Shown piece by piece: positions 44,983 through 53,346 of a stretch of DNA of 64,000 nucleotides; the stretch's first letter is position 1, and each line of letters starts with the position of its first letter. The position numbers and the translations under genes were made by a program. A model generated the notes under the pieces. It searched no databases and had not been told where the DNA came from. It was given only the letters and a program-made list of their open reading frames with translations. The DNA is from Actinobacteria bacterium IMCC26077 (GTDB lineage: Bacteria; Actinomycetota; Actinomycetes; Nanopelagicales; Nanopelagicaceae). Where the stretch lies: contig CP015606.1 of assembly GCA_002284915.1 (NCBI GenBank), forward strand, positions 1,364,001-1,428,000, given 5' to 3'.

Positions 44983-44988
44983 TAGATT
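44983..44988 (+). promoter_or_regulatory. -10 box of leaderless tgt promoter
   Basis: TAGATT, seven bases, then the GTG start at 44996. Confidence 0.55.
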
Positions 44989-44995
44989 CCCTCTA

Positions 44996-46216
44996 GTGAA
45001 CCGCGAACAGTGGGGCTTTGCCGTAGAAAGCCATGGCCATGGCGACTTCGCGCGCGCTCGCCGTGGAGTCATTACCACCCCCCATGGGGCGATCAACACT
45101 CCCGCCTTCATTCCCGTTGGCACCAAAGCCACAGTTAAAGCGCTCTCGGTCGAACAGGTGCGCGCGGGTGGTGCCCAAGCGGTGCTGGCCAATGCTTATC
45201 ACCTCTATCTCCAGCCTGGCTCACACATCCTCGATCTCGCTGGTGGTTTGAGTTCATTTATGAATTGGAGTGGACCAACATTTACCGATAGCGGTGGTTT
45301 CCAAGTTCTCTCCCTAGGCGTCGGATTTAAAAAGACCCTGGCAATGGACCCAGGTGAAGTCACTGCCGATGATGTCATCCAGGCTCCGAAATTGCGCCTG
45401 GCTCATGTCGATGATGATGGCGTTACCTTCAAATCACATCTAGATGGATCGCTCCATCGATTCACGCCAGAAGTATCGATGCAAGTACAACATCAAATCG
45501 GCGCAGATATCATCTTCGCATTCGATGAGTGTACGACATTGATGAACACCAAGGATTATCAGCAAATTGCTCTTGATCGAACTTTAGCGTGGGCGCACCG
45601 TTGCATCGCCGAACATCAGAGATTAACTGCCGAGCGCGTCGGAAAACCATATCAAGCGCTCTTTGGAGTGATTCAAGGTGCTCAATATGAAGACCTCCGG
45701 AAGACGGCCGCGCGAACTATCTCTGAACTTGATTTTGATGGATTTGGAATCGGCGGAGCAATTGATAAAAGTGCGCTCACTCAAATCGTCTCCTGGGTGA
45801 CTGATGAGCTCCCTGAGGATAAACCGCGACATCTTCTCGGAATCGGCGAACCGGATGATCTTTTTAGAGGAATAGAAAGTGGCGCTGATACTTTCGATTG
45901 TGTTGCGCCAACTCGAAATGCCCGCACTAGCGCTGTATATGGCCCCAGCGGACGATTTAACCTCACCGTCTCTGAGAATCGAACTGCCTTCGCTCCGATT
46001 GATGAGAATTGCACCTGTTATACCTGCACCCACTACACCAAGGCTTACCTACATCACCTCTTTAAAAGCAAAGAGATTCTCGGTTCGACACTGACCACAA
46101 TTCACAATGTGCACTTCACCGTCAAACTCGTTGACCGGATTCGCGAACATCTCGACCAAGACAACTACGAAGAGTTCAGAGATGACTTTCTGGCTCGCTA
46201 TTACCCTTCGCGGTGA
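44996..46216 (+). CDS. tgt: tRNA-guanine transglycosylase
   Basis: A 406-residue enzyme exchanging guanine-34 for a queuine-type base in GUN tRNAs. Seen: GFAVESHGHGDFARARRGVITT at the start, FTDSGGFQVLSLG with catalytic Asp near residue 96, DCVAPTRNARTSAVYG near 300 and the zinc site CTCYTCTHYTKAYLHH near 338. The GTG at 44996 is chosen: it fits the family N-terminus, and a -10 box precedes it; an upstream ATG would add 56 unrelated residues. Its end overlaps the queuosine-precursor transporter by 16 bp. The tRNA-Asn here (GTT) is a Q-type substrate. Confidence 0.95.
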   Translation: MNREQWGFAVESHGHGDFARARRGVITTPHGAINTPAFIPVGTKATVKALSVEQVRAGGAQAVLANAYHLYLQPGSHILDLAGGLSSFMNWSGPTFTDSGGFQVLSLGVGFKKTLAMDPGEVTADDVIQAPKLRLAHVDDDGVTFKSHLDGSLHRFTPEVSMQVQHQIGADIIFAFDECTTLMNTKDYQQIALDRTLAWAHRCIAEHQRLTAERVGKPYQALFGVIQGAQYEDLRKTAARTISELDFDGFGIGGAIDKSALTQIVSWVTDELPEDKPRHLLGIGEPDDLFRGIESGADTFDCVAPTRNARTSAVYGPSGRFNLTVSENRTAFAPIDENCTCYTCTHYTKAYLHHLFKSKEILGSTLTTIHNVHFTVKLVDRIREHLDQDNYEEFRDDFLARYYPSR

Positions 46217-46860
46217 TAGCTCGGTTCAATCCGCTTCATCAACGCAATAACCCGATAGGTAATAGGTAGTAGCACCACTTCAAGTAGGGTCTTGTATATA
46301 TAGCCAGTGATTACATAATTGAGAAAATCGCCACCGGTAATCACGCCGTAGAAGGCGATTGTGCAGAAAGTGAGCGTGTCAGCGAGCTCGCCAACAACAG
46401 TTGATCCGATTAATCTAAACCAGAGCGCTCGCTCAGCAGTTCGCTCTTTGATCTTGACTAGGACATATGCATTAAGTAACTGCCCGACGAGAAAACCACA
46501 GACGCTGGCCAGGACGATCCGTGGCACAAATCCAAGAACGGCTTCGAATGCGCCCTGATTATCCCAACCATCAGCAGGCGGTGCAGATTGAACTGCCCAA
46601 AAAGTAAGAGAAGCCAAGATTGATAATCCGAAGGCAAGAAATATTGCCCGTCTCGCTGCTTTCAATCCGTACACCTCACTGATGACATCGCCGGCGATGT
46701 ATACGAGTGGAAAAAGGAATGCGCCACCATCGGTGATGATGGGGCCAAACTCAATTAATTTGACGGCGCCAATATTTGATAGGAGTAAGAGTGCGGCAAA
46801 GACTGCAATCACGTAGGGATATACCCCACTAGTAGGCGCAGCAAATGAGATCCTCTTCAA
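46201..46860 (-). CDS. queuosine precursor transporter (YhhQ/DUF165 family)
   Basis: A 219-residue membrane protein with about six segments. Seen: LLLSNIGAVKLIEFG near residue 27, GGAFLFPLVYIAGDVISEVYG near 45, GSTVVGELADTLTFC near 152 and NYVITGYIYKTLLEVV near 181, the conserved YhhQ blocks. It should take up preQ0, preQ1 or queuine, which fits its overlap with tgt and absence of que genes here. Start is TTG at 46860, with GAGGAG seven bases upstream inside the end of the YggU gene. Confidence 0.9.
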   Translation of the reverse strand: MKRISFAAPTSGVYPYVIAVFAALLLLSNIGAVKLIEFGPIITDGGAFLFPLVYIAGDVISEVYGLKAARRAIFLAFGLSILASLTFWAVQSAPPADGWDNQGAFEAVLGFVPRIVLASVCGFLVGQLLNAYVLVKIKERTAERALWFRLIGSTVVGELADTLTFCTIAFYGVITGGDFLNYVITGYIYKTLLEVVLLPITYRVIALMKRIEPSYHREG

Positions 46861-46864
46861 TTAA

Positions 46865-47149
46865 CTACTCCTCGCTTTTGAGCAATTCTGCGATCTTCCG
46901 CTCGATTTGTGGATCCGAATCCGATATCTCGACGACTTTAGTGCGACTAGTCTGACCCATCACTATCGAAACTTTCGACAATGAAACACCAAGCGCTTCA
47001 GCTAATGCTCTACATACTGCCGTGGAGGCGCGACCATCGATGGCAGGTTCGGAAACGGCGACTACTAAAGCGGGCGGATCGCCATAGCTGCCACGAACTT
47101 TATTCCTCGAGGCGCCTGGCTTAACCCGAACTGTGACCCTTATCGCCAT
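46865..47149 (-). CDS. YggU/DUF167 family protein
   Basis: A 94-residue protein of the UPF0235/DUF167 family: RVTVRVKPGASRNKV at the start, a Val-rich strand and AIDGRASTAVCRALAEALGVSLSKVSIVMGQTSRTK. Function unknown across the family. TAGAAT six bases before the ATG indicates a leaderless start. Five bases separate it from the transporter gene, so the two are one operon; the start is divergent from the creatininase gene. Confidence 0.82.
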   Translation of the reverse strand: MAIRVTVRVKPGASRNKVRGSYGDPPALVVAVSEPAIDGRASTAVCRALAEALGVSLSKVSIVMGQTSRTKVVEISDSDPQIERKIAELLKSEE

Positions 47150-47155
47150 AGGTGA

Positions 47156-47161
47156 ATTCTA
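47156..47161 (-). promoter_or_regulatory. -10 box of leaderless yggU-type promoter
   Basis: TAGAAT on the minus strand, six bases before the ATG at 47149. One base separates it from the -10 box of the opposite promoter. Confidence 0.6.
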
Positions 47162-47162
47162 C

Positions 47163-47168
47163 TAAACT
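47163..47168 (+). promoter_or_regulatory. -10 box of leaderless creatininase-type promoter
   Basis: TAAACT, six bases, then the ATG at 47175. It faces away from the box at 47156-47161. Confidence 0.6.
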
Positions 47169-47174
47169 GAAGCA

Positions 47175-47981
47175 ATGACGAGAATTTCATGGGAGAAACT
47201 CACCTGGAGCGAGATTGCCGAATTAGATCGTGATTTCACCACGATAATCATTCCCACTGGGGCAATTGAGCAACATGGACCTCACCTGACTATAGATACC
47301 GATATCTTCAATGCTGACGCAATCGCCCGTGAAGTTGCGGCGAAGAGTAACGCAGGAGGGAAGCAGCGTGTACTTGTTGCGCCGCCAATCTGGTGGGGAA
47401 CTTCGCCACATCATCTTGGATTTCCGGGAACTATCTCCCTGAAGAATGAGACCTTTACTAACATCTTGATGGATACGATCTCGTCGCTCAAACCACATGG
47501 CTTCTACCGGTTCCTGATTCTCAACGGCCATGGCGGGAATATCGGAAATCTCACCGCATCGGTCTCAAAGATTGGCGAAGAGCTTGGCATCTCAATTCCC
47601 GCGCTCTCTTACTGGCAGGCAATCACTGATGTTCTCATCGAAGTAGGCGAGTCCGAGATTGGTGGCATGGGTCATGCATGCGAGATGGAAACTTCGCTTG
47701 CGCTCTTCCTTCGACCTGATGATGTTGACATGTCTCGTGCGATTCTTGATATGCCGCAACAACCAACCCCTTGGTCGTGCATCGATTTCCGAGCTCCCGG
47801 ATTCTTGAATATTCCGCTCGACCTTAAGCGAGATAGCAAGGCAGGAATCATCGGCAATCCCCTACTAGCGACAAAAGAGAAAGGGGCCAAGATTTTTACT
47901 GCAGCTGTCGAACGAATCTCTACAGCGCTTGAGTCGATGGCTTCTCTGAAGAAGAGCGAACTCACAACCTCGCGGTACTAG
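47175..47981 (+). CDS. creatininase family protein
   Basis: A 268-residue amidohydrolase-type metalloenzyme of the creatininase family. Metal-site blocks: PTGAIEQHGPHLTIDTDI at residues 30-47 (Glu, His, Asp ligands), LILNGHGGNIG near 116 and MGHACEMETSLAL near 163. Relatives hydrolyse creatinine, or cleave formamide-like rings as in flavin and riboflavin-related pathways, mycofactocin maturation (MftE) and other small amides. Nothing nearby points to creatinine; the substrate is open. It is convergent with the HpcH/HpaI-type gene. Confidence 0.87.
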   Translation: MTRISWEKLTWSEIAELDRDFTTIIIPTGAIEQHGPHLTIDTDIFNADAIAREVAAKSNAGGKQRVLVAPPIWWGTSPHHLGFPGTISLKNETFTNILMDTISSLKPHGFYRFLILNGHGGNIGNLTASVSKIGEELGISIPALSYWQAITDVLIEVGESEIGGMGHACEMETSLALFLRPDDVDMSRAILDMPQQPTPWSCIDFRAPGFLNIPLDLKRDSKAGIIGNPLLATKEKGAKIFTAAVERISTALESMASLKKSELTTSRY

Positions 47982-47996
47982 TAATCGCTTCTTGTA

Positions 47997-48908
47997 TTAC
48001 AGCTGAAAATGCTTAGTTGGGTGCAATCCCGCCGCACTGCCACGACTTACGATTGCCAAGGCCATCTTTCGAGAGGCTTCGTCGATCATCGCTCCTTGAT
48101 AGATTGCCGCTCCCTTTGCGCCGCCAGCTGTCGAAGTGAAATATTCATATGCCTCGAGCAGACAGGAGGCATCATCAAATCGATCTTGAGTTGGGGTAAA
48201 AATCTTGTGACACGAATCGATCTGATCGGGGTGCAAGACCCACTTTCCATCGAATCCCATAGCTGCAGCTATCGAGGCTGAACTTTCGAATTTTGCGATA
48301 TCACGGACTTCAAGAGTTGGACCATCTATTGCAGCGATTCCAGCAGCTCGCGCAGCAACCAGAATCTTCATGAGCGCATATTCATTAGAGGTGACCTCTG
48401 CCGAAGTCATCCCTAGATCAGCCATGAAATCAGCAGGTCCGAAATTTAGTGAGGTGACTCGAGGAGCGCGGGCAATCTCTTCACAGTTGACCAAGCCCTC
48501 GGCGCTCTCGATTTGGGCATCAATCGTGATTGCGCCTTCATCACGATTGGATGATCGCTCAATTTCTTGAAGTAATTCAGATACCCGATGTACATCTGCT
48601 GCATGGCGCACTTTGGGCAGAACGATGGAATCCACCCATCGGCCTATGCCAGAGTTGAGTAGCGCGATGTCATCTGAAAACCAGGTGCTCTCGATGGAAT
48701 TAATCCGAAGGCTCACTATTGGCGCTTTGAACTTCTTCTGCCCTGCCGAACTTATCAATTGACGTGCCAATTCTTTTGCTTCGGGAGCTACCGCATCTTC
48801 AAGATCTAAGAAAATCTGATCTACCCGGAATTCCAGAGCTTTTCCAATCATTTTCTCGCTACTACCGGGCACAGCGAATACCGATCGGCGAGCTCGGGAT
48901 ACTGTCAT
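47997..48908 (-). CDS. HpcH/HpaI aldolase / citrate-lyase beta-like protein
   Basis: A 303-residue TIM-barrel lyase of the CitE-like group. Seen: RSVFAVPGSSEKMIGKAL near the start, DQIFLDLEDAVAPE with metal/catalytic acid near residue 35, IDAQIESAEGLVNCEEIA near 127 and SLNFGPADFMADLG near 151, then GFDGKWVLHPDQID. Such enzymes cleave or form malyl-CoA-like, citramalyl-CoA or hydroxymethylglutaryl-type bonds. The ATG at 48908 has GAAGAGG upstream. It is divergent from the ceramidase-like gene. A CoA ester substrate would fit the CoA transferase at 55.4 kb, though the two are not adjacent. Confidence 0.87.
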   Translation of the reverse strand: MTVSRARRSVFAVPGSSEKMIGKALEFRVDQIFLDLEDAVAPEAKELARQLISSAGQKKFKAPIVSLRINSIESTWFSDDIALLNSGIGRWVDSIVLPKVRHAADVHRVSELLQEIERSSNRDEGAITIDAQIESAEGLVNCEEIARAPRVTSLNFGPADFMADLGMTSAEVTSNEYALMKILVAARAAGIAAIDGPTLEVRDIAKFESSASIAAAMGFDGKWVLHPDQIDSCHKIFTPTQDRFDDASCLLEAYEYFTSTAGGAKGAAIYQGAMIDEASRKMALAIVSRGSAAGLHPTKHFQL

Positions 48909-48944
48909 CAAAACCTCTTCAAATGTCGCGAAAAATCGTTGCCA

Positions 48945-48960
48945 ATGCGGTAGAACGCAT
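48945..48960. promoter_or_regulatory. palindrome in the 48.9-kb divergent gap
   Basis: ATGCG-GTAGAA-CGCAT, a perfect 5-bp inverted repeat with a 6-bp centre, followed nearby by a partly similar TACGGTATCGCA. A candidate operator between two divergent catabolic genes. Confidence 0.35.
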
Positions 48961-48986
48961 ACTACGGTATCGCAGAGGAGGAATAC

Positions 48987-50417
48987 ATGTCAGGTCTTCG
49001 TGCAGGTGCTGCAGTAGTCTCCATCGAACCCCCACTCCCCTCTGATCCGCAAGGTTTCGTCCGCCGAGCTTTTGCTGTCCGCGACGCAATTGATCAATGC
49101 CAAGTTCGCGCCTGTGTAATCCAAAATGGCGATTACACGCTCGCTGTGCTCGCAGCAGATGTCACTAATTTAGATACTTATTTCGCAGATCGCGTTCGCA
49201 AGGCAATCGTGGCCGCAACCGGCATTCCTTACGAGAATATCCTCTTGAATTCCAGTCATACCCACGCCGGGCTTTGGCCGCGTAAGGAGGGCGAGAAGCT
49301 CCATGGTGAGTTCGCCCAACTTACAGATGCCGAACATGCATACTTCGAGAAGATCCCCTTCGATTACGCCAGCGCGTGCGTCAAAGCGCTCTCCCGAATG
49401 CAACCCGCTCGAATCTCTGGTGGTACTGGCGTGGCCCCTGGAATCGCAGTGAATCGAAGAGAGCGCGATGGAAAGGGGGGAACGATTCTTGGATGGAATA
49501 AAGAGAATTTCATCGATGAAGAGGTGCCCACTATCCGAATCGATGCTCACGATGGCAGCGCAATCGCAACGCTTGTTGGTTTTGGTTGCCACCCGGTAGT
49601 TCTCGGTGGCGAAGTCGCCTACGCAGGAAGTGACTTTCTTGGTCCACTTCGAAATCAGGTGGAGCTTCTCCGCGGGGGCACGTGCATCTTCTTTCAAGGC
49701 GCTGCCGGAAATATCCTGCCGCTTGAAGCTTTCTACGATCACCCTGGCCCTGAAATTGCCTTTGGTAAACGGCTTGCGCTTGAGGCCGTTCATGCAGTTG
49801 CCGATAGAGATCCACGTGAGATTGATATCAAACATATTGCATACGGTTCCGTGACGCCGATATCGCTCTACCGCCGCAAGGCACGTGTTCAACAATCATC
49901 GCAACCCATCGCATCAAAGCGAAAGATTCTCCAATTGCCATTAAATCCCTCGCTAACGGTTAGCGATATGGAGCGAGAGTTGCTCGAACGCTCGAATGAT
50001 TACGCTGCTAAAGAGCGGGCTGGCGCGCAGCGCGACGTGCTCAACCCGATTCGTTATCACATCTTGTGGTTGACCGAGATGCTCAAGATGGCTGCACTTG
50101 CGCCACTGCCCGAGGAGATTCCCGGCGAAATTTGGGTTGCTCGCCTCGGCGAGTGCGCAATTGTTGGAACGCCAGGCGAACTTTTCACCGAGATTGGCGC
50201 GGAAGTTCGCCGACGTTCTCCTTTTGAAACGACTCTCTTCGCTGGGTATTGCCAAGGCGTCCTCGGCTACGTTTCTACTCCCGAGGAGTATCAATGGGGC
50301 GGCTACGAACCAACGGTGGCGCAGCGCGGCTACGGCCACCCCGCGCCCTTTGCGCCAGAGGCGAGTCGAATCTTGATTGACGAGTGCCTTTCCCTACTCA
50401 ACCAACTCAAAAGTTAG
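48987..50417 (+). CDS. neutral/alkaline ceramidase-like protein
   Basis: A 476-residue protein related to the N-terminal zinc-hydrolase domain of neutral ceramidases. Seen: the zinc-ligand block LNSSHTHAGLWP near residue 87, GFGCHPVVLGG near 198 and FFQGAAGNILP near 230, which stands where ceramidases have their nucleophile Ser motif. The Ig-like C-terminal domain of true ceramidases is missing, and no signal peptide is seen, so it is probably cytoplasmic and acts on another amide or ester. GGAGG precedes the ATG. The phosphotriesterase-like gene follows 7 bp later. Confidence 0.78.
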   Translation: MSGLRAGAAVVSIEPPLPSDPQGFVRRAFAVRDAIDQCQVRACVIQNGDYTLAVLAADVTNLDTYFADRVRKAIVAATGIPYENILLNSSHTHAGLWPRKEGEKLHGEFAQLTDAEHAYFEKIPFDYASACVKALSRMQPARISGGTGVAPGIAVNRRERDGKGGTILGWNKENFIDEEVPTIRIDAHDGSAIATLVGFGCHPVVLGGEVAYAGSDFLGPLRNQVELLRGGTCIFFQGAAGNILPLEAFYDHPGPEIAFGKRLALEAVHAVADRDPREIDIKHIAYGSVTPISLYRRKARVQQSSQPIASKRKILQLPLNPSLTVSDMERELLERSNDYAAKERAGAQRDVLNPIRYHILWLTEMLKMAALAPLPEEIPGEIWVARLGECAIVGTPGELFTEIGAEVRRRSPFETTLFAGYCQGVLGYVSTPEEYQWGGYEPTVAQRGYGHPAPFAPEASRILIDECLSLLNQLKS

Positions 50418-50424
50418 GAAATCA

Positions 50425-51354
50425 ATGTCTAGCGCTCAACTTGTAAATACCGTTCTTGGCCAAGTACCTGTTGATCAATTGGGCTTAGTGCTGCCCCACG
50501 AACATCTCATCGTTGATACCTACGATATCCGTCGAAGCGCAGAGATGGTCTTGCTCGAGCCAGAGACGATGGTGCGAGAGGTCGAACTCTTCAAAGCAGC
50601 TGGGGGCGGCACGTTGGTCGATCAGACTATCTACGGCCTTCATCCAGAACCAGAGAAATTGGCATATATCTCGGAGAAAACTGGCGTACACATCATCGCC
50701 GGCACGGGATTCTATTGGGATGTGTATTACCCCGAATGGCTGCACTCGATGAGCACCGCCGATATCACCAAGCGTCTGGTTACCCATATCACCGAAGGAC
50801 TGCCTGGAACCTCGATCAAGGCAGGTTTCATCGGTGAGCTCGGCACTCACCACCGTGAGATTAAACCGACTGAAAAGCGAGTTCTCGAAGCTGCTGCGCA
50901 CGCCCAACGCGAGACTGGCACGCCAATAGGTACGCACGCGCTCTTCACGGAGATCGGGATTGATCAATTGAATATCCTCGAAGTTGCCGGAGCCGATTTG
51001 GATATCACCATTATTGGACATTGCGATACCAATCGAGATCTCAATTACTCACGAAAACTTCTCAAGCGCGGCGTGTGGATTGCCTATGACGCGGTTGGCC
51101 AATTTGATAAGCAAAGTGATGAATTACGAGCGCAATCTATTGCAACATTGATTGCCGAGGGACATTTAGAAAAGATATTGATTAGCACTGATATCGCTGC
51201 ACGTTCACGTTTGGCCATTCATGGCGGCAATGGATACGCTCATTTGATTACCCACTTCCTGCCTAAACTCAAAGCTGCCGGAGTATCTGATGAGCAGATT
51301 AAGACCTTGACTGAAAAGAACCCGCAGAAAATTCTCGCCGGAAAAAGTAAGTAA
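50425..51354 (+). CDS. phosphotriesterase-family hydrolase
   Basis: A 309-residue amidohydrolase-superfamily TIM barrel. Seen: LPHEHLIVD with metal His25 and His27, GFIGELGTHH near residue 132 (where the bridging Lys of phosphotriesterase is replaced by Glu, as in PHP proteins), GTHALF near 170, IIGHCDTNRDL near 197 and ISTDIAARS near 253 with the metal Asp. Relatives hydrolyse lactones, esters or phosphoesters. The ATG at 50425 has TAGGAAA upstream; an earlier in-frame ATG lies inside the ceramidase-like gene. A lactone substrate is a fair guess. Confidence 0.86.
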   Translation: MSSAQLVNTVLGQVPVDQLGLVLPHEHLIVDTYDIRRSAEMVLLEPETMVREVELFKAAGGGTLVDQTIYGLHPEPEKLAYISEKTGVHIIAGTGFYWDVYYPEWLHSMSTADITKRLVTHITEGLPGTSIKAGFIGELGTHHREIKPTEKRVLEAAAHAQRETGTPIGTHALFTEIGIDQLNILEVAGADLDITIIGHCDTNRDLNYSRKLLKRGVWIAYDAVGQFDKQSDELRAQSIATLIAEGHLEKILISTDIAARSRLAIHGGNGYAHLITHFLPKLKAAGVSDEQIKTLTEKNPQKILAGKSK

Positions 51355-51357
51355 CGA

Positions 51358-52125
51358 CTAATACATCAACAATCCGCCACTGACATTGATAGTGGCGCCG
51401 TTGATAAATGATGCATTGTCTGAAGCGAGGAATAAGGTCACTCGAGCGAGCTCCTCTGGCTCACCCATCCGACGCAATGGGCATGCTGCAGCGGCCTCAG
51501 CGACGATTTTGGGGTCGTTATCTACATGTTGCATCGGCGTATTGATCTGCCCTGGCGCGATGACATTTACCCGGATGCCATATGGGCCAAATTGTCGAGC
51601 AAATCCTCGAGCGAGCGAGACCACGCCGCCCTTTGATGCCACGTAAGAGTCGGAACCTTTCATCGGGCCGATGATCCATGATGATGAGGAGTAATTGATG
51701 ATGCTCCCAGAAATCTTCCGATCAATCATCGTCTTCCCGACTGCTCGGTTGAGGAAGAAGGATGAACGTAGATTCACATCTAATTGCTCGTCCCAATCCG
51801 CTTCAGTGACATCGAAGAGATCTTTACGTTTGAGATACGCGGCAATATGAGCTAAAACGTGAATTCCGCCAAAGTGAGTATCAACCTCAGCGACTAACGC
51901 TTCGCAACCTTTGACATCTTGCAAATCGAGAGCGCGATAGATGTGTGCACCCGGTGGCATCTCTCGCGCTAACTCTGTTAAGCCTGCCTCATCGCGAGCA
52001 GTGGCACAGACTCTCATTCCCTCGCGAGCAAACATCAACGCAGTGGCGCGGCCGATGCCGCTAGAAGCTCCGGTGACTAATGCCACCTTCCCGGGAAGTC
52101 CAGCGCCGAGTGCTTGGGTGCTCAT
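51358..52125 (-). CDS. SDR family oxidoreductase
   Basis: A 255-residue classical SDR. Seen: VTGASSGIGRATALMF near residue 18, ARDEAG after the second strand (Arg, which hints at NADP), LAHIAAYLKR in place of the usual NNAG, NYSSSSWI with the catalytic Ser and YVASKGG with Tyr/Lys, ending INVSGGLLMY. The tail closely resembles that of the SDR at 62110 (INVSGGQLMY), suggesting paralogues with a shared substrate type. Last gene in the E1 beta, E1 alpha, lipoyl, reductase, SDR run, 3 bp after the reductase stop. Confidence 0.87.
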   Translation of the reverse strand: MSTQALGAGLPGKVALVTGASSGIGRATALMFAREGMRVCATARDEAGLTELAREMPPGAHIYRALDLQDVKGCEALVAEVDTHFGGIHVLAHIAAYLKRKDLFDVTEADWDEQLDVNLRSSFFLNRAVGKTMIDRKISGSIINYSSSSWIIGPMKGSDSYVASKGGVVSLARGFARQFGPYGIRVNVIAPGQINTPMQHVDNDPKIVAEAAAACPLRRMGEPEELARVTLFLASDNASFINGATINVSGGLLMY

Positions 52126-52128
52126 GCG

Positions 52129-53073
52129 TTACAGGCTCTCTGGGAAAGCAGGTTCCATATGGGCAACTGTTACCCAGCCATCTGGCGCTGCCAGAATCCG
52201 TTGAATCGAATTTGCGACCATATTCTTGGAGCCAACTTGGGAACCAATTCCTGGTTTGAGCGTAATTGTTTGAAAGACCTTTCCATCCAAGGAGAGTTCA
52301 ATCTCATCCATGGCGCTCTTATTAATTCCAGCAAGATCGACATGACCATAGAAGTGCGAGGTAAACCAAGGTTTGCCCCCTACCTTCGCCGTGTAGGTCT
52401 GGTTAACACCTGCGCTCTCCCCTGCAGCTATTCGAAAGCGGTCGGGAAGGTCAATCTCGTAAGAGGTGATTAGTGGGAGTAACTCTTTATCGATGGCGTC
52501 GATAGTCAATCCCATTGCATCTGCAACTACTGTCATCGATTGGGGGAATCCAGCATGGCCAAGTATCTCTTCTCGTCGAACCCGCTCAGCAAAAACCTCA
52601 GGAGTAAAACCCATACCTAACCGGCGCAGAACTGTCGCACCAAAACCGGAGATATTCACGGTTCGGCGAACCGCTACGGTGCATCCTCGAGGCGCTGCGC
52701 CTAAAAGAGTGAGTACTAACGAATCGAAAATCAGACCTGGGTTGACGCCAGTACCGGCGATGCTGACCTTTTTCGATTTTGCGAGCGCATCAAGATGATC
52801 AGCGCTCGTCCGATCTACCGCCCATGGATAAGCACACTCTTCTGATGAGACCAAGACATGGGAACCACTCTGCACTGCCAACTCGATGTCAGCGGCGACA
52901 TCTTTGAATTTGGTGGTGGTCGCGATGATGACGACATCGGCGCCACTGGTCAGGGCCTCTTCGCGTGCGCTACGCCCAAATACCCCAAGAACTTTATGGT
53001 GTGGAACGTTGGTGAGAATCTCGGCGACGGTAGCTCCTAGCTGGCCAGCTCCATAAATCGCTACCGTTGCCAT
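52129..53073 (-). CDS. DapB-like dehydrogenase (2,4-diaminopentanoate dehydrogenase type)
   Basis: A 314-residue NAD(P)-binding protein. Seen: VAIYGAGQLGATVAEIL (Rossmann) at the start, ADVVIIATTTKFKDV near residue 46, SSEECAYPW near 76 and GTGVNPGLIFDSLVLTLLG near 107, the last being the mark of DapB-related 2,4-diaminopentanoate dehydrogenases rather than true DapB. The substrate in this operon is unknown; it may be an amino or imino acid, or a keto compound. Starts 9 bp after the lipoyl-domain gene, inside the run led by E1 beta. Confidence 0.77.
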   Translation of the reverse strand: MATVAIYGAGQLGATVAEILTNVPHHKVLGVFGRSAREEALTSGADVVIIATTTKFKDVAADIELAVQSGSHVLVSSEECAYPWAVDRTSADHLDALAKSKKVSIAGTGVNPGLIFDSLVLTLLGAAPRGCTVAVRRTVNISGFGATVLRRLGMGFTPEVFAERVRREEILGHAGFPQSMTVVADAMGLTIDAIDKELLPLITSYEIDLPDRFRIAAGESAGVNQTYTAKVGGKPWFTSHFYGHVDLAGINKSAMDEIELSLDGKVFQTITLKPGIGSQVGSKNMVANSIQRILAAPDGWVTVAHMEPAFPESL

Positions 53074-53082
53074 CGGTGCTGC

Positions 53083-53319
53083 CTAACTCTCGCAAGTTGC
53101 GATGGGATCGCCAGTTTTTATCTCGTCACCATCTTTGAAGAGCAATTCAACGATTGTGCCAGCAACTGGGGATGGAACTTCGACATTAGCCTTGTCGGTC
53201 TCCACCTCCATCAACGATTCACCTACAGCGACGCTATCTCCTGGTTGCTTATGCCAAGTGACCAAGTACACCGAATCAACTGTGTCGCCGACACGTGGCA
53301 TCTTGATTGTCATCTTCAT
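53083..53319 (-). CDS. stand-alone lipoyl/biotinyl-attachment domain
   Basis: A 78-residue protein that is just one lipoyl domain: IKMPRVGDTVDSVYLVTWHKQPGD, then EVETDKANVEV with the modified Lys43, and a closing PVAGTIVELLFKDGDEI. No E2 acyltransferase or subunit-binding domain is attached, unlike normal E2. It would be a mobile acyl or electron carrier for the E1 encoded just upstream. DKA favours lipoylation over biotinylation. GGGAGC lies before the ATG; a second ATG two codons on is possible. Confidence 0.86.
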   Translation of the reverse strand: MKMTIKMPRVGDTVDSVYLVTWHKQPGDSVAVGESLMEVETDKANVEVPSPVAGTIVELLFKDGDEIKTGDPIATCES

Positions 53320-53346
53320 CTAGCTAGCTCCCTGTGTATTTGGTCG

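Noticed and set aside
44828-44995. N-terminal extension of tgt
   Set aside because: The extra 56 residues do not resemble the family, and a -10 box with a GTG start fits better.
47983-48002. GTAAT/ATTAC hairpin between convergent genes
   Set aside because: Only a 5-bp AT-rich stem with a 10-base loop; too weak to call a terminator.
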